This document shows, piece after piece, positions 1 through 6,963 of a DNA stretch of 7,219 nucleotides (position 1 is the first letter of the stretch; each line of letters opens with the position of its first letter). This stretch comes from Candidatus Cloacimonadota bacterium (lineage in GTDB: Bacteria > Muiribacteriota > UBA6191 > JACPRK01). The notes beneath the pieces are model-generated. The model was not told where the DNA came from, did no database searches, and saw nothing but the letters and a program-made list of their open reading frames with translations. The DNA is taken from contig JAJFLN010000717.1 in NCBI GenBank assembly GCA_021772705.1, forward strand, positions 1 through 7,219, written 5' to 3'. Position numbers and translations under genes: made by a program.

Positions 1-2240
1 TTGCAGATCTGCTTGAAGCGCATCAGGAAGGCCAGGACCAGACCGCGCCTCTGCATGCCCTCGCGCTGCTCGATGGCCTCCCTCATCTCGGCTACGGACT
101 GCTGATACAGCGCGGCCTGCCGCTTGCTCAGATGACAGTAGGCCGTTACCTCCGTCTTGTCAGGGAGGTCGGAGATGACGCTCCGGTCGGTCTTCAGCCG
201 GCGCAAGATGTAGGGGCGCAGCAACCGCCGCAGCGGAGCGTAGCCGCCATGACGTCCCGCCGCCATGGACTTGCACAGCCTGTTGAACGCCGGGGCCGAG
301 CCCAGCAGTCCCGGATTCAGAAAGTCGAAGATCGACCAGAGATCTCCCAGCCGGTTCTCGACCGGCGTCCCGGTGAGGGCCAGACGCCATGTTGATCTGA
401 GCTCCTTGAGCGTTCGGGTTTGCCGGGCGGCGGGGTTTTTGATGGCCTGCGCCTCGTCCAGGACCACGTCTCTCCAGGAGTGAGAGCGAATCCAGGGAGT
501 CCGCACTGCGGTCCCGTAGGTGGTCAACACCACGTCATGTCGAGTCACCGTGCTTCGAGCGAGCTTCTTCAGCTTCGCGGAGGGAATCCTGGAGGGGTGA
601 GCGATCAGGACCTTCAACTCCGGAGCGAAGCGTTTGATCTCCAGGTGCCAGTTGTCAACGAGGGAGGCCGGAACGACAAGCAGATCCGTGCCTGCTGCTG
701 CCCGGCGCCGGCTCATGAGCAAGAGCGCCAGAACCTGGATGGTCTTGCCCAGACCCATGTCGTCTGCAAGGCAGCCGCCGAGGGCCAGACCGCGGAGTTC
801 AGTGAGCCACTTGACCCCACGTTTCTGGTAGGGGCGCAGCTCTGTCTCGAGGCCGGCGTTCGCCTCGATCTCCGCCGGTATCTCCGGCGAGCGCAGCGCA
901 TCGAGTCTCGTCGACAGCCACTTGCCAGCGACGACCTCGGACCACTCGGCTCGGTCAACGCCTTGCAACTTCGCTTCCAAGCCGCCGGTCGTCAGCCCCG
1001 TGCCCGAGAGGAGCCGCACTGCCTCTCCGAAGCTGACTCCCTCACTCCTCGCATTCTTCTCCACCTCCCGCCACCGGTCGAGGACGGCTGCGAGGCTGTC
1101 CCGATCCACTTCGACCCACTTCCCCTTGATCATCACTAGGCCCTCGCTCGAGGCGAGGATCTCTTTGATTTCCCTGGCCGAGAGCTTCTGGCCGTCGAGA
1201 GTCAGGTTCACGTCGAAGTCGAGCAGGGCGTCCATTCCGAGGGTAGCCGGGGCAGTGGACCCGACGGACACGGAGACGCGAGGACGAGGCGGGTGTCCCG
1301 GTTTCCACCAATCGGGTATCCGGACCACGAGCCCGGTCCGTTCGTACACCTCCGTTTCCCGAAGAAATCGATGGGCTTCGATAGGATTCCAGGACAGGGG
1401 GTGATAGATGTCGCCGGACTCCACCAGTTCGGCGATGAACGGGCTCTCCTCGGCCGCTCGGGACAGGGGGGAGAGCAGCGCCAGCAGTTTCTGGCGACTC
1501 CTTTTGCCGGCGTACTCCTCCAGCGCCTTTCCCAGGGGGAGGTGCTGGGGCCGTGCCTGACTGGAGACCCGGTGAACATAGGTTGCGATGAATGCGAATG
1601 GGTTGGAGGTGGATTGCTTGTTCTCCGCCAGGTGGAGGCAGACCCGCCCGACCACGTTCCAGACCGAGTGTTGCTTCCTCAGGTACCCGGCCACGCCGTC
1701 ATCGAATCGGGCGGCCTCGGCGGCAACGGCCCCGCCCAGGTCGGCCCACAGACTCTCGAGCACCTCCAGCCCAATCAACTCGGCGCCCCGAATGGGCGGT
1801 GCGGCCTGAACGAGGGACTCCAGCTCACCGGGAGCGGCTTCCGGGAGGATCATCCCGTGGGGGTCTGTCGGGTCGAGGGTCTGGCACAGGTGCGACAGAA
1901 ACGACTTGCCAAGGTCACGCCAGAATGACAGCCCCGGAGAGAGCTGGGTCCCGGCTTCGGCAGCTCCGAGGTGGAGCACCCCGGGCCCACGGCCGTTCTG
2001 GAAGGCAGTCATGATGCGACGAGCAGATCGGGCGGAAAGAGGCGATCCCTCACTGGAGTCGCCGGCCCAGACTTCGATGTGTCCACCTGGCGTCAATCCA
2101 CAGGTGAGGAAGACATCCCCGCCGCCAGAGCCGCTCGGCCCGACCGGAACCTCGTCGCTGCCGCCGCTGAGGCTGGGACGGGTCCCGGTTCGTGGGACGA
2201 CAGTTCGAGCCGGACGTGAGCCGGATCGCGAATCTGTCAC
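1..2240 (-). CDS. SNF2-family DEAD/DEAH-type helicase with DUF3670 domain, C-terminus cut by window edge
   Basis: This is an ATP-dependent SNF2-type DNA translocase, cytoplasmic; such proteins move along duplex DNA and displace or remodel bound proteins. From a GTG at 2240 the frame is open for 746 codons to base 3 with no stop. Around residues 290-375 it matches the SNF2-associated DUF3670 region (IPDWWKPG near 309, GKWVEVD near 373). Then come LRPYQKRGVKWL (from 468), Walker A DDMGLGKT (K499), Walker B DEAQAIKNP (D595), motif III LTGTP (L622), PYILRRLKTDR and a final KQIC, where the family usually continues KQICNHP. The second RecA-like lobe, with motifs IV-VI, lies outside the window. The GTG start is chosen because GAGGAG (2257-2252) sits 11 bases upstream and because the usual N-terminal strand segment (DVFLTCGLTPGG, from about 42) lies well before the first ATG at 2012. 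Residues 1-40 are low-complexity Ser/Gly/Pro/Arg. Family assignment is firm; the start is moderately sure. Confidence 0.93.
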   Translation of the reverse strand, partial: MTDSRSGSRPARTVVPRTGTRPSLSGGSDEVPVGPSGSGGGDVFLTCGLTPGGHIEVWAGDSSEGSPLSARSARRIMTAFQNGRGPGVLHLGAAEAGTQLSPGLSFWRDLGKSFLSHLCQTLDPTDPHGMILPEAAPGELESLVQAAPPIRGAELIGLEVLESLWADLGGAVAAEAARFDDGVAGYLRKQHSVWNVVGRVCLHLAENKQSTSNPFAFIATYVHRVSSQARPQHLPLGKALEEYAGKRSRQKLLALLSPLSRAAEESPFIAELVESGDIYHPLSWNPIEAHRFLRETEVYERTGLVVRIPDWWKPGHPPRPRVSVSVGSTAPATLGMDALLDFDVNLTLDGQKLSAREIKEILASSEGLVMIKGKWVEVDRDSLAAVLDRWREVEKNARSEGVSFGEAVRLLSGTGLTTGGLEAKLQGVDRAEWSEVVAGKWLSTRLDALRSPEIPAEIEANAGLETELRPYQKRGVKWLTELRGLALGGCLADDMGLGKTIQVLALLLMSRRRAAAGTDLLVVPASLVDNWHLEIKRFAPELKVLIAHPSRIPSAKLKKLARSTVTRHDVVLTTYGTAVRTPWIRSHSWRDVVLDEAQAIKNPAARQTRTLKELRSTWRLALTGTPVENRLGDLWSIFDFLNPGLLGSAPAFNRLCKSMAAGRHGGYAPLRRLLRPYILRRLKTDRSVISDLPDKTEVTAYCHLSKRQAALYQQSVAEMREAIEQREGMQRRGLVLAFLMRFKQIC

Positions 2241-2314
2241 AGACGCTTCTTCTCCTCGTTTCCTGCGTTGGCCTCCCGGAAGTGGAGCCGCCGCCGTCCC
2301 CGAACCTGGATCAT
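2237..2314 (-). CDS. Possible 25-residue leader ORF overlapping the SNF2 start
   Basis: An ATG at 2314 opens a 25-codon frame beginning MIQVRGRRRLHF and ending EEKKRL. Its TGA (2239-2237) overlaps the GTG start of the helicase gene in a GTGA arrangement, a layout typical of translational coupling. GGAG (2324-2321) sits 6 bases before the ATG, which is a good ribosome binding site. The peptide is very basic and has no recognised motif. The same frame stays open further upstream with no better start, and GC-rich DNA gives such frames by chance. It may be a leader peptide, or the true start region of something longer, or coincidence. Confidence 0.22.
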   Translation of the reverse strand: MIQVRGRRRLHFREANAGNEEKKRL

Positions 2315-2574
2315 GGCGCACTCCGGTGGGGCCAGCCAAGGGGAAACTCGAGGAAGACGTCCCGGGCCGGCCTCATCAATCGCTGGAGGCTCTGGCCAGT
2401 ACGGAGGTCGACGGGCTATCCTGCACCTCGTGAACTCGAATCACTCAGTCCGGTTCTGTCTGGTTGCCCTCGGTCTCGTGTTGGCTGCGTCGTGCCCGTC
2501 CCTCGCCGCCCAGGGGCTGGATTCAGCTTCAATGACGCGGGGAGTTACGCAGATCACGGAGGGCCCCTTGATCC
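2241..2574. other. 334-base intergenic region between the helicase and glycosyltransferase genes
   Basis: This gap separates the stop of the glycosyltransferase from the GTG of the helicase. It holds the ribosome binding site for the helicase, a possible minus-strand leader ORF (2314-2237) and a plus-strand ORF with a signal peptide (from 2430) that would be divergent from the helicase. No convincing sigma70 promoter pair and no U-tract terminator were seen after the glycosyltransferase stop. Confidence 0.6.
2252..2257 (-). promoter_or_regulatory. Ribosome binding site for the SNF2 gene
   Basis: On the minus strand GAGGAG lies 11 bases before the GTG at 2240. The spacing is slightly long, but no in-frame ATG or GTG nearer the conserved N-terminal segment has a better site. 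It supports the GTG start over the ATG at 2012. Confidence 0.45.
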
Positions 2575-2630
2575 TCAATGCTGGCTGCTGGCCGCCTCCA
2601 GGAGCAAGCCTTCGAGTCGCGCCGCCGTGA
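2430..2630 (+). CDS. Short ORF with a strong signal peptide; small secreted protein or gene remnant
   Basis: Read from a GTG at 2430, this frame encodes 66 residues. The first 24 or so look like a textbook Sec signal peptide: VNSNHSVRF (n-region), CLVALGLVLAASC (hydrophobic core), PSLAA then QG (a likely signal peptidase I site). The remaining ~40 residues (GLDSASM..., ending in a Pro-rich tail) match no family I know. The ORF is divergent from the helicase and runs head-on into the glycosyltransferase, overlapping its last 56 bases (2575-2630). No good Shine-Dalgarno is placed for the GTG; a GGAGGT at 2403-2408 is 21 bases away. One explanation is a secreted-protein gene that lost its 3' part by deletion; another is a chance hydrophobic frame. 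The frame is open upstream to 2268, but those residues look unlike protein. Confidence 0.3.
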   Translation: MNSNHSVRFCLVALGLVLAASCPSLAAQGLDSASMTRGVTQITEGPLILNAGCWPPPGASLRVAPP

Positions 2631-3801
2631 TGTCCCATTTCCACTTCTGATCCACGGCTTCGATTCCGGCCAGGGACATCTCCTGCCATCGTGAGTCCGG
2701 GTCCAGCAAGGACGCCACGGCCTTGCCGATCTGATCCGGATCTCTAGGGACGAGCAATCCTGTCTTTTCATGTTCGACTGTCTCCAGGAGGCCGCCCTCG
2801 GCGACACCAACCAGGGGGGTGCCGCAAGCCATGGCTTCCAGCGGGATGAGGCCGAATGGCTCCCAGACGGGGGTGAACATGGCCAGCCGGGACCTGTTGT
2901 AGAGATCCACCACGGCTGCGTCGTCCAGTCCCTCCCGGAGTTCCAGGTCCACCGAGAGCCGGCGGGCCTCGGTGACCAGAAGGGACCGATAGGAATCGCT
3001 GCATCGGTTGTAGGCCAGGATCAGGCGAGGGCGTTTCTCCTGGGGGATGGTGGCGATTGCCCTGACCGCCGTCAGCTGATCCTTGTTGGGCCCCAGGGCG
3101 CTGACGAAGACCACCCGCCGTTCCCTGAGCAGTCCCAGGTCCCTGAAGATCGCCGAGTCGACTCCGGGATAATGGAGTTCGGGCTCTCGGCCGTAGCAGA
3201 TGCGGATCTGCTTGGCGGTGAAGAGGGAGTTGCAGATAACCTTGGTGGCAGCCTGAGTGTTGCGCACGTCCATTCGTTCGATGGGGTAGAGAAGCATCCG
3301 TCGCAGGGCGAGTCGAAGCCCTGGATCGCGGCCCTCGGCCAGGGCCGTCAGCCTGCGCTCGAAGACGAGCCGGTTCGGTTCGGGGCAGTAGAAGACCGTC
3401 GGCGTCCGGAGGTGTCGAAGGATCAGAGGCGTCTGGGTGAGCCGGCAGGGCTGCACGTAGACCACGTCGTAGCCGCCGGAGTCGATCTCGGCTGCCATGG
3501 CTCGCTGGGCTCTCTCCAACCCGGGCAGATCCAGGATACGGAGGAGGAGCTTCAGCCGGTTCGATCCGGACCTCGGAAATCGAGTTCTCGGATCGGGAAA
3601 GCGTCGGATCTTCTTCACCAGGGAACTCAGGTCGAAGTCCGAGCCTCGGGGAGGTTTGATGCCGTAGATGTCCTCGGGCCGGGAGTCGAGTTCGATCTGG
3701 AAGAGGTCGACCTCGTGGTTCTTCGAGAGCCTCCGGACGTACTCCTCCATCACCCGGAGAGCTCCTCCGAAGTCCTGGTTGTGATAGACGGCGATGCGCA
3801 T
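2575..3801 (-). CDS. Glycosyltransferase family 4 (GT-B fold)
   Basis: This 408-residue protein is a cytoplasmic or membrane-associated glycosyltransferase that would transfer a sugar from a nucleotide-sugar donor to a growing glycan; donor and acceptor cannot be read from sequence. The N-terminus MRIAVYHNQDFGGALRVMEE is typical of the first Rossmann domain of GT4 enzymes. The second domain shows the usual order: VICNSLFTAKQI, YPGVDSAIF near residue 210, a donor-phosphate segment ALGPNKDQL with K240, and the EX7E signature EPFGLIPLE with E314 and E322, followed by MACGTPLVG and GLLVPRDPDQI. Length fits the family. There is no signal peptide or membrane helix. The start lacks a clear Shine-Dalgarno but the N-terminal strand begins right at this ATG. 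It lies 139 bases after the PHP gene on the same strand, so co-transcription is possible; an inverted repeat lies in the gap. Confidence 0.93.
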   Translation of the reverse strand: MRIAVYHNQDFGGALRVMEEYVRRLSKNHEVDLFQIELDSRPEDIYGIKPPRGSDFDLSSLVKKIRRFPDPRTRFPRSGSNRLKLLLRILDLPGLERAQRAMAAEIDSGGYDVVYVQPCRLTQTPLILRHLRTPTVFYCPEPNRLVFERRLTALAEGRDPGLRLALRRMLLYPIERMDVRNTQAATKVICNSLFTAKQIRICYGREPELHYPGVDSAIFRDLGLLRERRVVFVSALGPNKDQLTAVRAIATIPQEKRPRLILAYNRCSDSYRSLLVTEARRLSVDLELREGLDDAAVVDLYNRSRLAMFTPVWEPFGLIPLEAMACGTPLVGVAEGGLLETVEHEKTGLLVPRDPDQIGKAVASLLDPDSRWQEMSLAGIEAVDQKWKWDITAARLEGLLLEAASSQH

Positions 3802-3859
3802 CGGCTCGGGACTCTCGCGTCAGCTCTCAGGGGCCGTGACGAGTCTTCCCGGCAGGAAC

Positions 3860-3889
3860 GGGCGAACCCGGGCAGTCCTCGGCTCGCCC
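3860..3889 (-). terminator. Inverted repeat between the PHP and glycosyltransferase genes
   Basis: GGGCGA at 3860-3865 pairs exactly with TCGCCC at 3884-3889, and an inner CCG/CGG can extend the stem across a small bulge. It lies 52 bases after the PHP stop and about 60 bases before the glycosyltransferase ATG. There is no U-tract, so it could be a weak terminator, a transcript-stabilising hairpin, or only GC-rich coincidence. Confidence 0.3.
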
Positions 3890-3940
3890 CTGTGGACAAG
3901 GAGCATGAACTTCCTGGGTCGATGCCATTGGTGGAGGTCT

Positions 3941-6799
3941 TTACCGATCTTTCCGGGCCAATGTCACGATCCCTGCAATGGAATTCAACGTGTTGCCGTG
4001 ACAATCTCTCGGTTCTCTCAAGGTCACGACAAACTTTCCATCGATGAGACTCGCCGGGATGTCGATGGGGTCGTCGTTGATTACGGTGTAGCGAGCGCTG
4101 GCGACGCCGTGGCGGCGGTCGTCACTCCACCCGTTGATCTCGCCGGTCACTCGGCGAGCGGACATCCGGTGCCCCCGGCCGGTGGAGTTGCCTTCATCGT
4201 CCAAGGGGATGAGGCGTACCTCGTAAGGCAGAGGGTCCATGGAGATCGGCAGAGCGAAGGTCAGCTGCAGTTGCCCTGACTGGATCGTCTCGCGATCGTC
4301 GAAGTCTTCGGTGAAGTGGACCAGGAGGTTGACGGGAATCAGCCAGACGGGATTGGTGTAGCATCGGTAGTCGAAGGGCGGGGTGGCGATTCTCTTGGTG
4401 AAGCCGCCGAGACTGATGGCCGAGAGGGTCGTGATGGTTCCCTCGTCACGTTCGCCCGGACGTCTGAGTTCCCCCATCTTCTCATGGCGCCATCCGTCCG
4501 AATCCGGCGCCGACTGAGGATCCAGCTCTCCGGCATGCTGCAACATCTTGGCCGGGCCCGTGTTGCGCGTGACGGACTCCAGTCTGGGGTCACCACCCAA
4601 GGTGTCTTTGTAGATTCGGATGCGATCCAGTGGGCCCCCGAAATAGGTAGAGTTCGCCCAGCGGTAGCGATAGACCACGTTCGGATCTCTTTCGAAGACC
4701 AGCGCCGATCGGGCGCCGTCCATGCGGCCATCGCCGCCGATCCGTCCGTCCTGGTTCTCGAAGCTTACGTCTCGGTGCCAGGTCATCTTGTCGGGGTTGG
4801 AGTCAAAGTGTCCGTTGGCGTCGATTGAAAACTCGAGGACCGGACCGTCAGAGACCACCGATTGGCCCTGAGCGAATGCCGCCAGAGCCCGCTGAGGGTA
4901 GCTCATGCCGGTTCCCCTGGAGACGTTGGTGGTATCCACCACGGTGCGAACCTTGCCGAAGGCGTTGTCGGAGATGGAGAAGATCTTGAAGTAACGCAGA
5001 AGCTTGGGAAGGAATGCAATCCCCCGTCCCAGGACTGACGTCGTGCGGCCGAAGTCGCCGTGAGCGTCGGTACCGCCGGAGGCGAAGAATTTCCTGATGA
5101 ATCGCGTGGAGAGATCGTCCTGGGTCGACCAGGAGAGGCTTTCGGTGATGTACTGATGCCATCGCAGCAAGGCATGGTTGAGGCCGGCATCCCAGTTTGG
5201 GTTGCCTCTGAACCAGTTCTCATCGATCCCGGGGTTTCCCATGAGGCGAAGGTTGTGGTCCGGGTCCGCCAGGTTCGATGTGATGTGCCGGCTCTCCTTG
5301 GCGTTCCATGCCTCGAAGCCCTTGAAGGCAAACTCCTCGACTCGAGATCCGCTCCTGTGAATGTAGTCGCCCCGGGTGGCGATTTTGAGCTGTTTCTCAT
5401 TCCAGTTGGGGGCGAAGGTCCGGGCGAGATAGCTCTCGGAGAAGGGGTGCGCGGCGTAGGTGAACCCTTGAGTGAAGCTGGTCTCTCCGGCGATCTTCTC
5501 CAGAACGTGGTCGATGGCGTTGTTGTTCTCCTGATCTCGCCAGAAGAGGAACTTGCCGCCGTGGAACGGCCCCATGAAGTGACGGGTGGAGAAGGTCAGC
5601 AGATGGGAGCCCAGGGTGCCAAAGGGCCAGTACCATGGACCCTTCTTCTTGAGCGAGACCTCCTCTCCGAATGACAGGCCGAACACGCCCATGTGGTTCT
5701 CGAACTCCTTGTGGCCCAGCTGGCAATGACCGTGCTTGTCAGAGAAGTGGGGTGTGTACTCCGGGTGGGTGATGGGCTCCGTCACGGTTCGGTTGATCGG
5801 GTCGATTCCCTGGGAGCCTGGGCCGTAGGCCGGGACTTCCTTGTCGGAGTAGAAGCAATTGTGATCCGTGGCGATCACCAGATCGCGAAGACTCTCTCGA
5901 TCACGGACCATTCCCAGCGCGTAGGCGCTCTCGAGGAACATCTGGGTGGGTCCGCCGATCGCCTTGCGGATGGCTGTGGGCCGGGTGTCGGTGGAATACT
6001 CGGCCACCGTATGGATGTGGGAGTCGTACTGATGCCAGCCCTGGAAACTCGGGAGCGGGTCCGGGTCCAGATCGATCTCGAGGCGGCGGGCTACGGAGTA
6101 GACCTGCTCGTCCTGCGTGTCGAGTCGCTTGTATCGAACCCGCGACCAGAGGACGACCTTCTGAGGATCTGAGTCGACGGGATTGGCCAGCTGTGCCAAG
6201 GGGATCAGGTAGATGATGTGCCAGCCCCGGTTGGCGTCTGTGACTGTCTCGACTTGCCAGCGGCGGTCCGGATCCTCGGCGGTGATGGCATCCTTGACGA
6301 CGTCGATGGCACTGGAGATGGATCCAAAGCCATCGACGACACGAATGTTGGTCAGATCGAAGCGGCTGCTGGATCCGACGAGAGGCTCACCGTCGTGGGT
6401 GTCTCGATAGACCAGCGTCTCCTTGTCGTCGGAGGTCTCCTGGGTGATCTCGATCTCCAGGATCTTCAGATTCCGCCAGTTCTTCCGGGTCTCGACAAAC
6501 TGGAACAGAACCGGAATCTGTGTGACCCGATCATCGCGGATCTCCACTCTCCAGGGAGCGTCCATGGTCACGTAGGCAATCTTGAGCCGAATATCGGCCT
6601 CGGCGATTCCCTCTTCCTCCCGATAGCGTCGCTCGATGTCTTCAGGGTCGGGATGGGGTCCTCGGAATACTTCCCGGCCCTGGTCGTCGGGATCGATGAG
6701 ATGACCGTCCTCGTGCCCGAGGGCAGGTGAGAAGATCAGGAGTGTCAGTACTCCCGCCAGGGCGAGAAACGAACGGAGAAATTGCGGCAAGTGCATCAT
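3941..6799 (-). CDS. Exported PHP-domain metallohydrolase, CehA/McbA type, 952 residues
   Basis: This protein is predicted to be exported. MMHLPQFLRS plus a hydrophobic run ending SPALG form a Sec signal peptide, cleaved before HEDG near residue 29. Residues ~30-255 look beta-rich and unassigned. The PHP metal site follows in order: DSHIHT (H261, H263), TDHN (D312, H313), GEEVS (E380), AAHPF (H451), FEAWNA, and GGTDAHG (D578, H580). Then comes ALAAFAQGQSVVSDGP (DGP 651-653), resembling the 'GR.fvTnGP' stretch of CehA/McbA-like proteins. The family uses a multinuclear metal centre to hydrolyse phosphoesters or, in CehA, a carbamate ester; the substrate here is unknown. About 300 further beta-rich residues end the protein. 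It has only four Cys (315, 359, 813, 933). ATG 6799 has GGAGGG 9 bases upstream; a second ATG follows directly. No frameshift or missing ligand was found. Family is firm; the subfamily is moderately sure. Confidence 0.9.
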   Translation of the reverse strand: MMHLPQFLRSFLALAGVLTLLIFSPALGHEDGHLIDPDDQGREVFRGPHPDPEDIERRYREEEGIAEADIRLKIAYVTMDAPWRVEIRDDRVTQIPVLFQFVETRKNWRNLKILEIEITQETSDDKETLVYRDTHDGEPLVGSSSRFDLTNIRVVDGFGSISSAIDVVKDAITAEDPDRRWQVETVTDANRGWHIIYLIPLAQLANPVDSDPQKVVLWSRVRYKRLDTQDEQVYSVARRLEIDLDPDPLPSFQGWHQYDSHIHTVAEYSTDTRPTAIRKAIGGPTQMFLESAYALGMVRDRESLRDLVIATDHNCFYSDKEVPAYGPGSQGIDPINRTVTEPITHPEYTPHFSDKHGHCQLGHKEFENHMGVFGLSFGEEVSLKKKGPWYWPFGTLGSHLLTFSTRHFMGPFHGGKFLFWRDQENNNAIDHVLEKIAGETSFTQGFTYAAHPFSESYLARTFAPNWNEKQLKIATRGDYIHRSGSRVEEFAFKGFEAWNAKESRHITSNLADPDHNLRLMGNPGIDENWFRGNPNWDAGLNHALLRWHQYITESLSWSTQDDLSTRFIRKFFASGGTDAHGDFGRTTSVLGRGIAFLPKLLRYFKIFSISDNAFGKVRTVVDTTNVSRGTGMSYPQRALAAFAQGQSVVSDGPVLEFSIDANGHFDSNPDKMTWHRDVSFENQDGRIGGDGRMDGARSALVFERDPNVVYRYRWANSTYFGGPLDRIRIYKDTLGGDPRLESVTRNTGPAKMLQHAGELDPQSAPDSDGWRHEKMGELRRPGERDEGTITTLSAISLGGFTKRIATPPFDYRCYTNPVWLIPVNLLVHFTEDFDDRETIQSGQLQLTFALPISMDPLPYEVRLIPLDDEGNSTGRGHRMSARRVTGEINGWSDDRRHGVASARYTVINDDPIDIPASLIDGKFVVTLREPRDCHGNTLNSIAGIVTLARKDR

Positions 6800-6808
6800 C
6801 GATCAACA

Positions 6809-6814
6809 CCCTCC
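6809..6814 (-). promoter_or_regulatory. Ribosome binding site for the PHP gene
   Basis: GGAGGG on the minus strand (6814-6809) lies 9 bases before the ATG at 6799. The adjacent second ATG (6796) would be 12 bases away, so the first is favoured. Confidence 0.65.
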
Positions 6815-6823
6815 ATCGAACCG

Positions 6824-6841
6824 TGCAGGGGGTCCTCTGCA
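6824..6841 (-). repeat. Small hairpin in the PHP gene 5' untranslated region
   Basis: TGCAG and CTGCA arms (6841-6837 and 6828-6824) pair, and an inner GG/CC pair with one bulged A can extend the stem to seven pairs around a three-base loop. It sits about 10 bases upstream of the Shine-Dalgarno, so it would be in the leader if the promoter below is used. It is too short to assign to a riboswitch class. Confidence 0.25.
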
Positions 6842-6864
6842 ACGCCGGGTCGATCAGTCCCTAC

Positions 6865-6892
6865 ATGTTACCGTATGGAGGGTCTCTCGCAA
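6865..6892 (-). promoter_or_regulatory. Weak sigma70-like promoter upstream of the PHP gene
   Basis: On the minus strand TTGCGA (6892-6887) and TAACAT (6870-6865) are separated by 16 bases; each matches four of six consensus positions. The leader would be about 60 bases long. It is the only plausible pair seen between the preceding stop codon and the PHP start. GC-rich bacteria often use poorly matching promoters, so this is a guess from spacing and position. Confidence 0.25.
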
Positions 6893-6903
6893 GGCACCGA
6901 TTC

Positions 6904-6924
6904 AGCCAGCTGGCACGGCCGGCT
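6904..6924 (-). terminator. Hairpin after the right-hand gene
   Basis: AGCCGGC and GCTGGCT (6924-6918 and 6910-6904 on the minus strand) form a seven-pair stem with one G-U pair and a seven-base loop. It begins 40 bases after the stop codon at 6964 and just before the candidate PHP promoter, the right place for a terminator. No U-tract follows, so factor-independent termination is doubtful. Confidence 0.3.
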
Positions 6925-6963
6925 CGGGCACAATGAGGTTGCCCACCCACCGCGACGGGTCCG

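Noticed and set aside
420..1139. 239-codon plus-strand frame (and a 211-codon one at 1293-1928)
   Set aside because: Both are antisense to the SNF2 gene, which is open without interruption and carries all first-lobe helicase motifs.
2441..2810. Minus-strand frames of 82 and 93 codons around the glycosyltransferase end
   Set aside because: They read in other frames across the glycosyltransferase C-terminus and give no recognisable protein.
2770..4047. 425-codon open frame on the plus strand
   Set aside because: It lies antisense to the glycosyltransferase and the end of the PHP gene, whose motifs are unmistakable; its translation has no protein-like pattern. Long antisense frames are expected in GC-rich genes.
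4903..5400. 165-codon minus-strand frame (also 4848-5162, 5397-5726 and 4339-4731)
   Set aside because: These are other-frame shadows of the PHP gene, with Arg/Ser/Pro-rich translations and no motif.
1..6799. Possible anti-phage defence island (SNF2 helicase plus PHP protein)
   Set aside because: SNF2 helicases occur in DISARM and some PHP proteins in defence, but no methyltransferase, nuclease, DUF1998 protein or other partner is present and the PHP protein carries a signal peptide, which argues against an intracellular defence role.
3941..6799. PHP protein as histidinol phosphatase or DNA polymerase PHP domain
   Set aside because: The signal peptide, the length, the large flanking regions and the SVVSDGP stretch do not fit those families.
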